A DNA stretch of 5,097 nt, from contig JAITKQ010000097.1 of the NCBI GenBank assembly GCA_031278295.1, positions 1-5,097 of the forward strand, written 5' to 3'. A program made the position numbers and the translations under genes. This document shows, in pieces, positions 5,091-5,097 of this stretch. Within the stretch, counting starts at the first letter, position 1; each line of letters starts with the position of its first letter. A model generated the notes under the pieces. That model was not told the origin of the DNA. It did not search any database and was given only the letters and a program-made list of their open reading frames with translations. This DNA comes from Spirochaetaceae bacterium. GTDB taxonomy: Bacteria > Spirochaetota > Spirochaetia > Treponematales > Breznakiellaceae.

Positions 5091-5097
5091 AAAGATA

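Larger units (their letters stand above)
4664..5097. other. 434-nt gene-free tail with several hairpins
   Basis: No gene is supported here. An open plus frame runs to the TAA at 4791-4793, but after the TPR stop it has no usable start codon; its only start is a TTG at 4605 inside the TPR gene. Structured parts are a 6-bp stem at 4822-4827/4834-4839 (TCCCCG/CGGGGA), the palindrome ATAAATTTAT at 4899-4908, the element at 4917-4950, and the strong hairpin at 4995-5032. The mix looks like intergenic repeat material, possibly with a promoter for a gene beyond the right edge. Confidence 0.6.

Noticed and set aside
1..5097. tRNA, rRNA, CRISPR array, insertion sequence ends or transposase
   Set aside because: No tandem spaced repeats, no terminal inverted repeats flanking a transposase and no recognisable tRNA or rRNA were seen on either strand.

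Overview
The window looks like chromosomal DNA from a free-living or gut-dwelling spirochaete, most likely a Treponema of the termite-gut type. The evidence is indirect. There is a hydrogenase-linked type formate dehydrogenase carrying cysteine in place of selenocysteine, a trait described for the termite-gut acetogen Treponema primitia. There are also two TPR proteins with loose, spirochaete-style lipoprotein signals, and the base composition looks close to balanced G+C. No rRNA or other marker gene is present, so the taxonomic call is an inference.

Layout, left to right. Positions 1-941 (minus strand) hold the first 313 codons of a formate dehydrogenase H (fdhF). It has a strong Shine-Dalgarno and runs off the left edge. 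Positions 942-1262 are a 321-nt intergenic stretch, G+C-rich on the right and A+T-rich on the left. It holds several inverted repeats, including a perfect 7-bp dyad just upstream of the fdhF ribosome binding site. Positions 1263-2339 (minus) encode a TPR lipoprotein of 358 aa. A 25-nt divergent gap follows, then two tightly spaced plus-strand genes: 2365-2907, a six-helix membrane protein built from repeated helical hairpins, and 2915-4663, a 582-aa lipoprotein with about ten TPRs. Positions 4664-5097 are a gene-free tail with a candidate terminator, several strong hairpins and a possible promoter reading out to the right.

How the genes fit together. The formate dehydrogenase is a metabolic gene (formate/CO2 interconversion) and probably has its own promoter. 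The other three genes form a divergent cell-envelope cluster: two periplasm-facing TPR lipoproteins flank a polytopic membrane protein. The plus-strand pair is almost certainly one operon (7-nt gap). Its best promoter match, TTGAAA-N17-TATACT, lies across the start of the divergent gene and would start the transcript at or within a base or two of the ATG, giving a leaderless mRNA. No specific function can be assigned to the three envelope proteins from sequence alone.

I found no convincing evidence of an undescribed defence or mobile system. The most interesting signals are the Cys-type active site with its palindromic leader, the probable leaderless operon overlapping the divergent start, a perfect 12-bp hairpin inside the second TPR gene, and structured intergenic elements that look like dispersed repeats.
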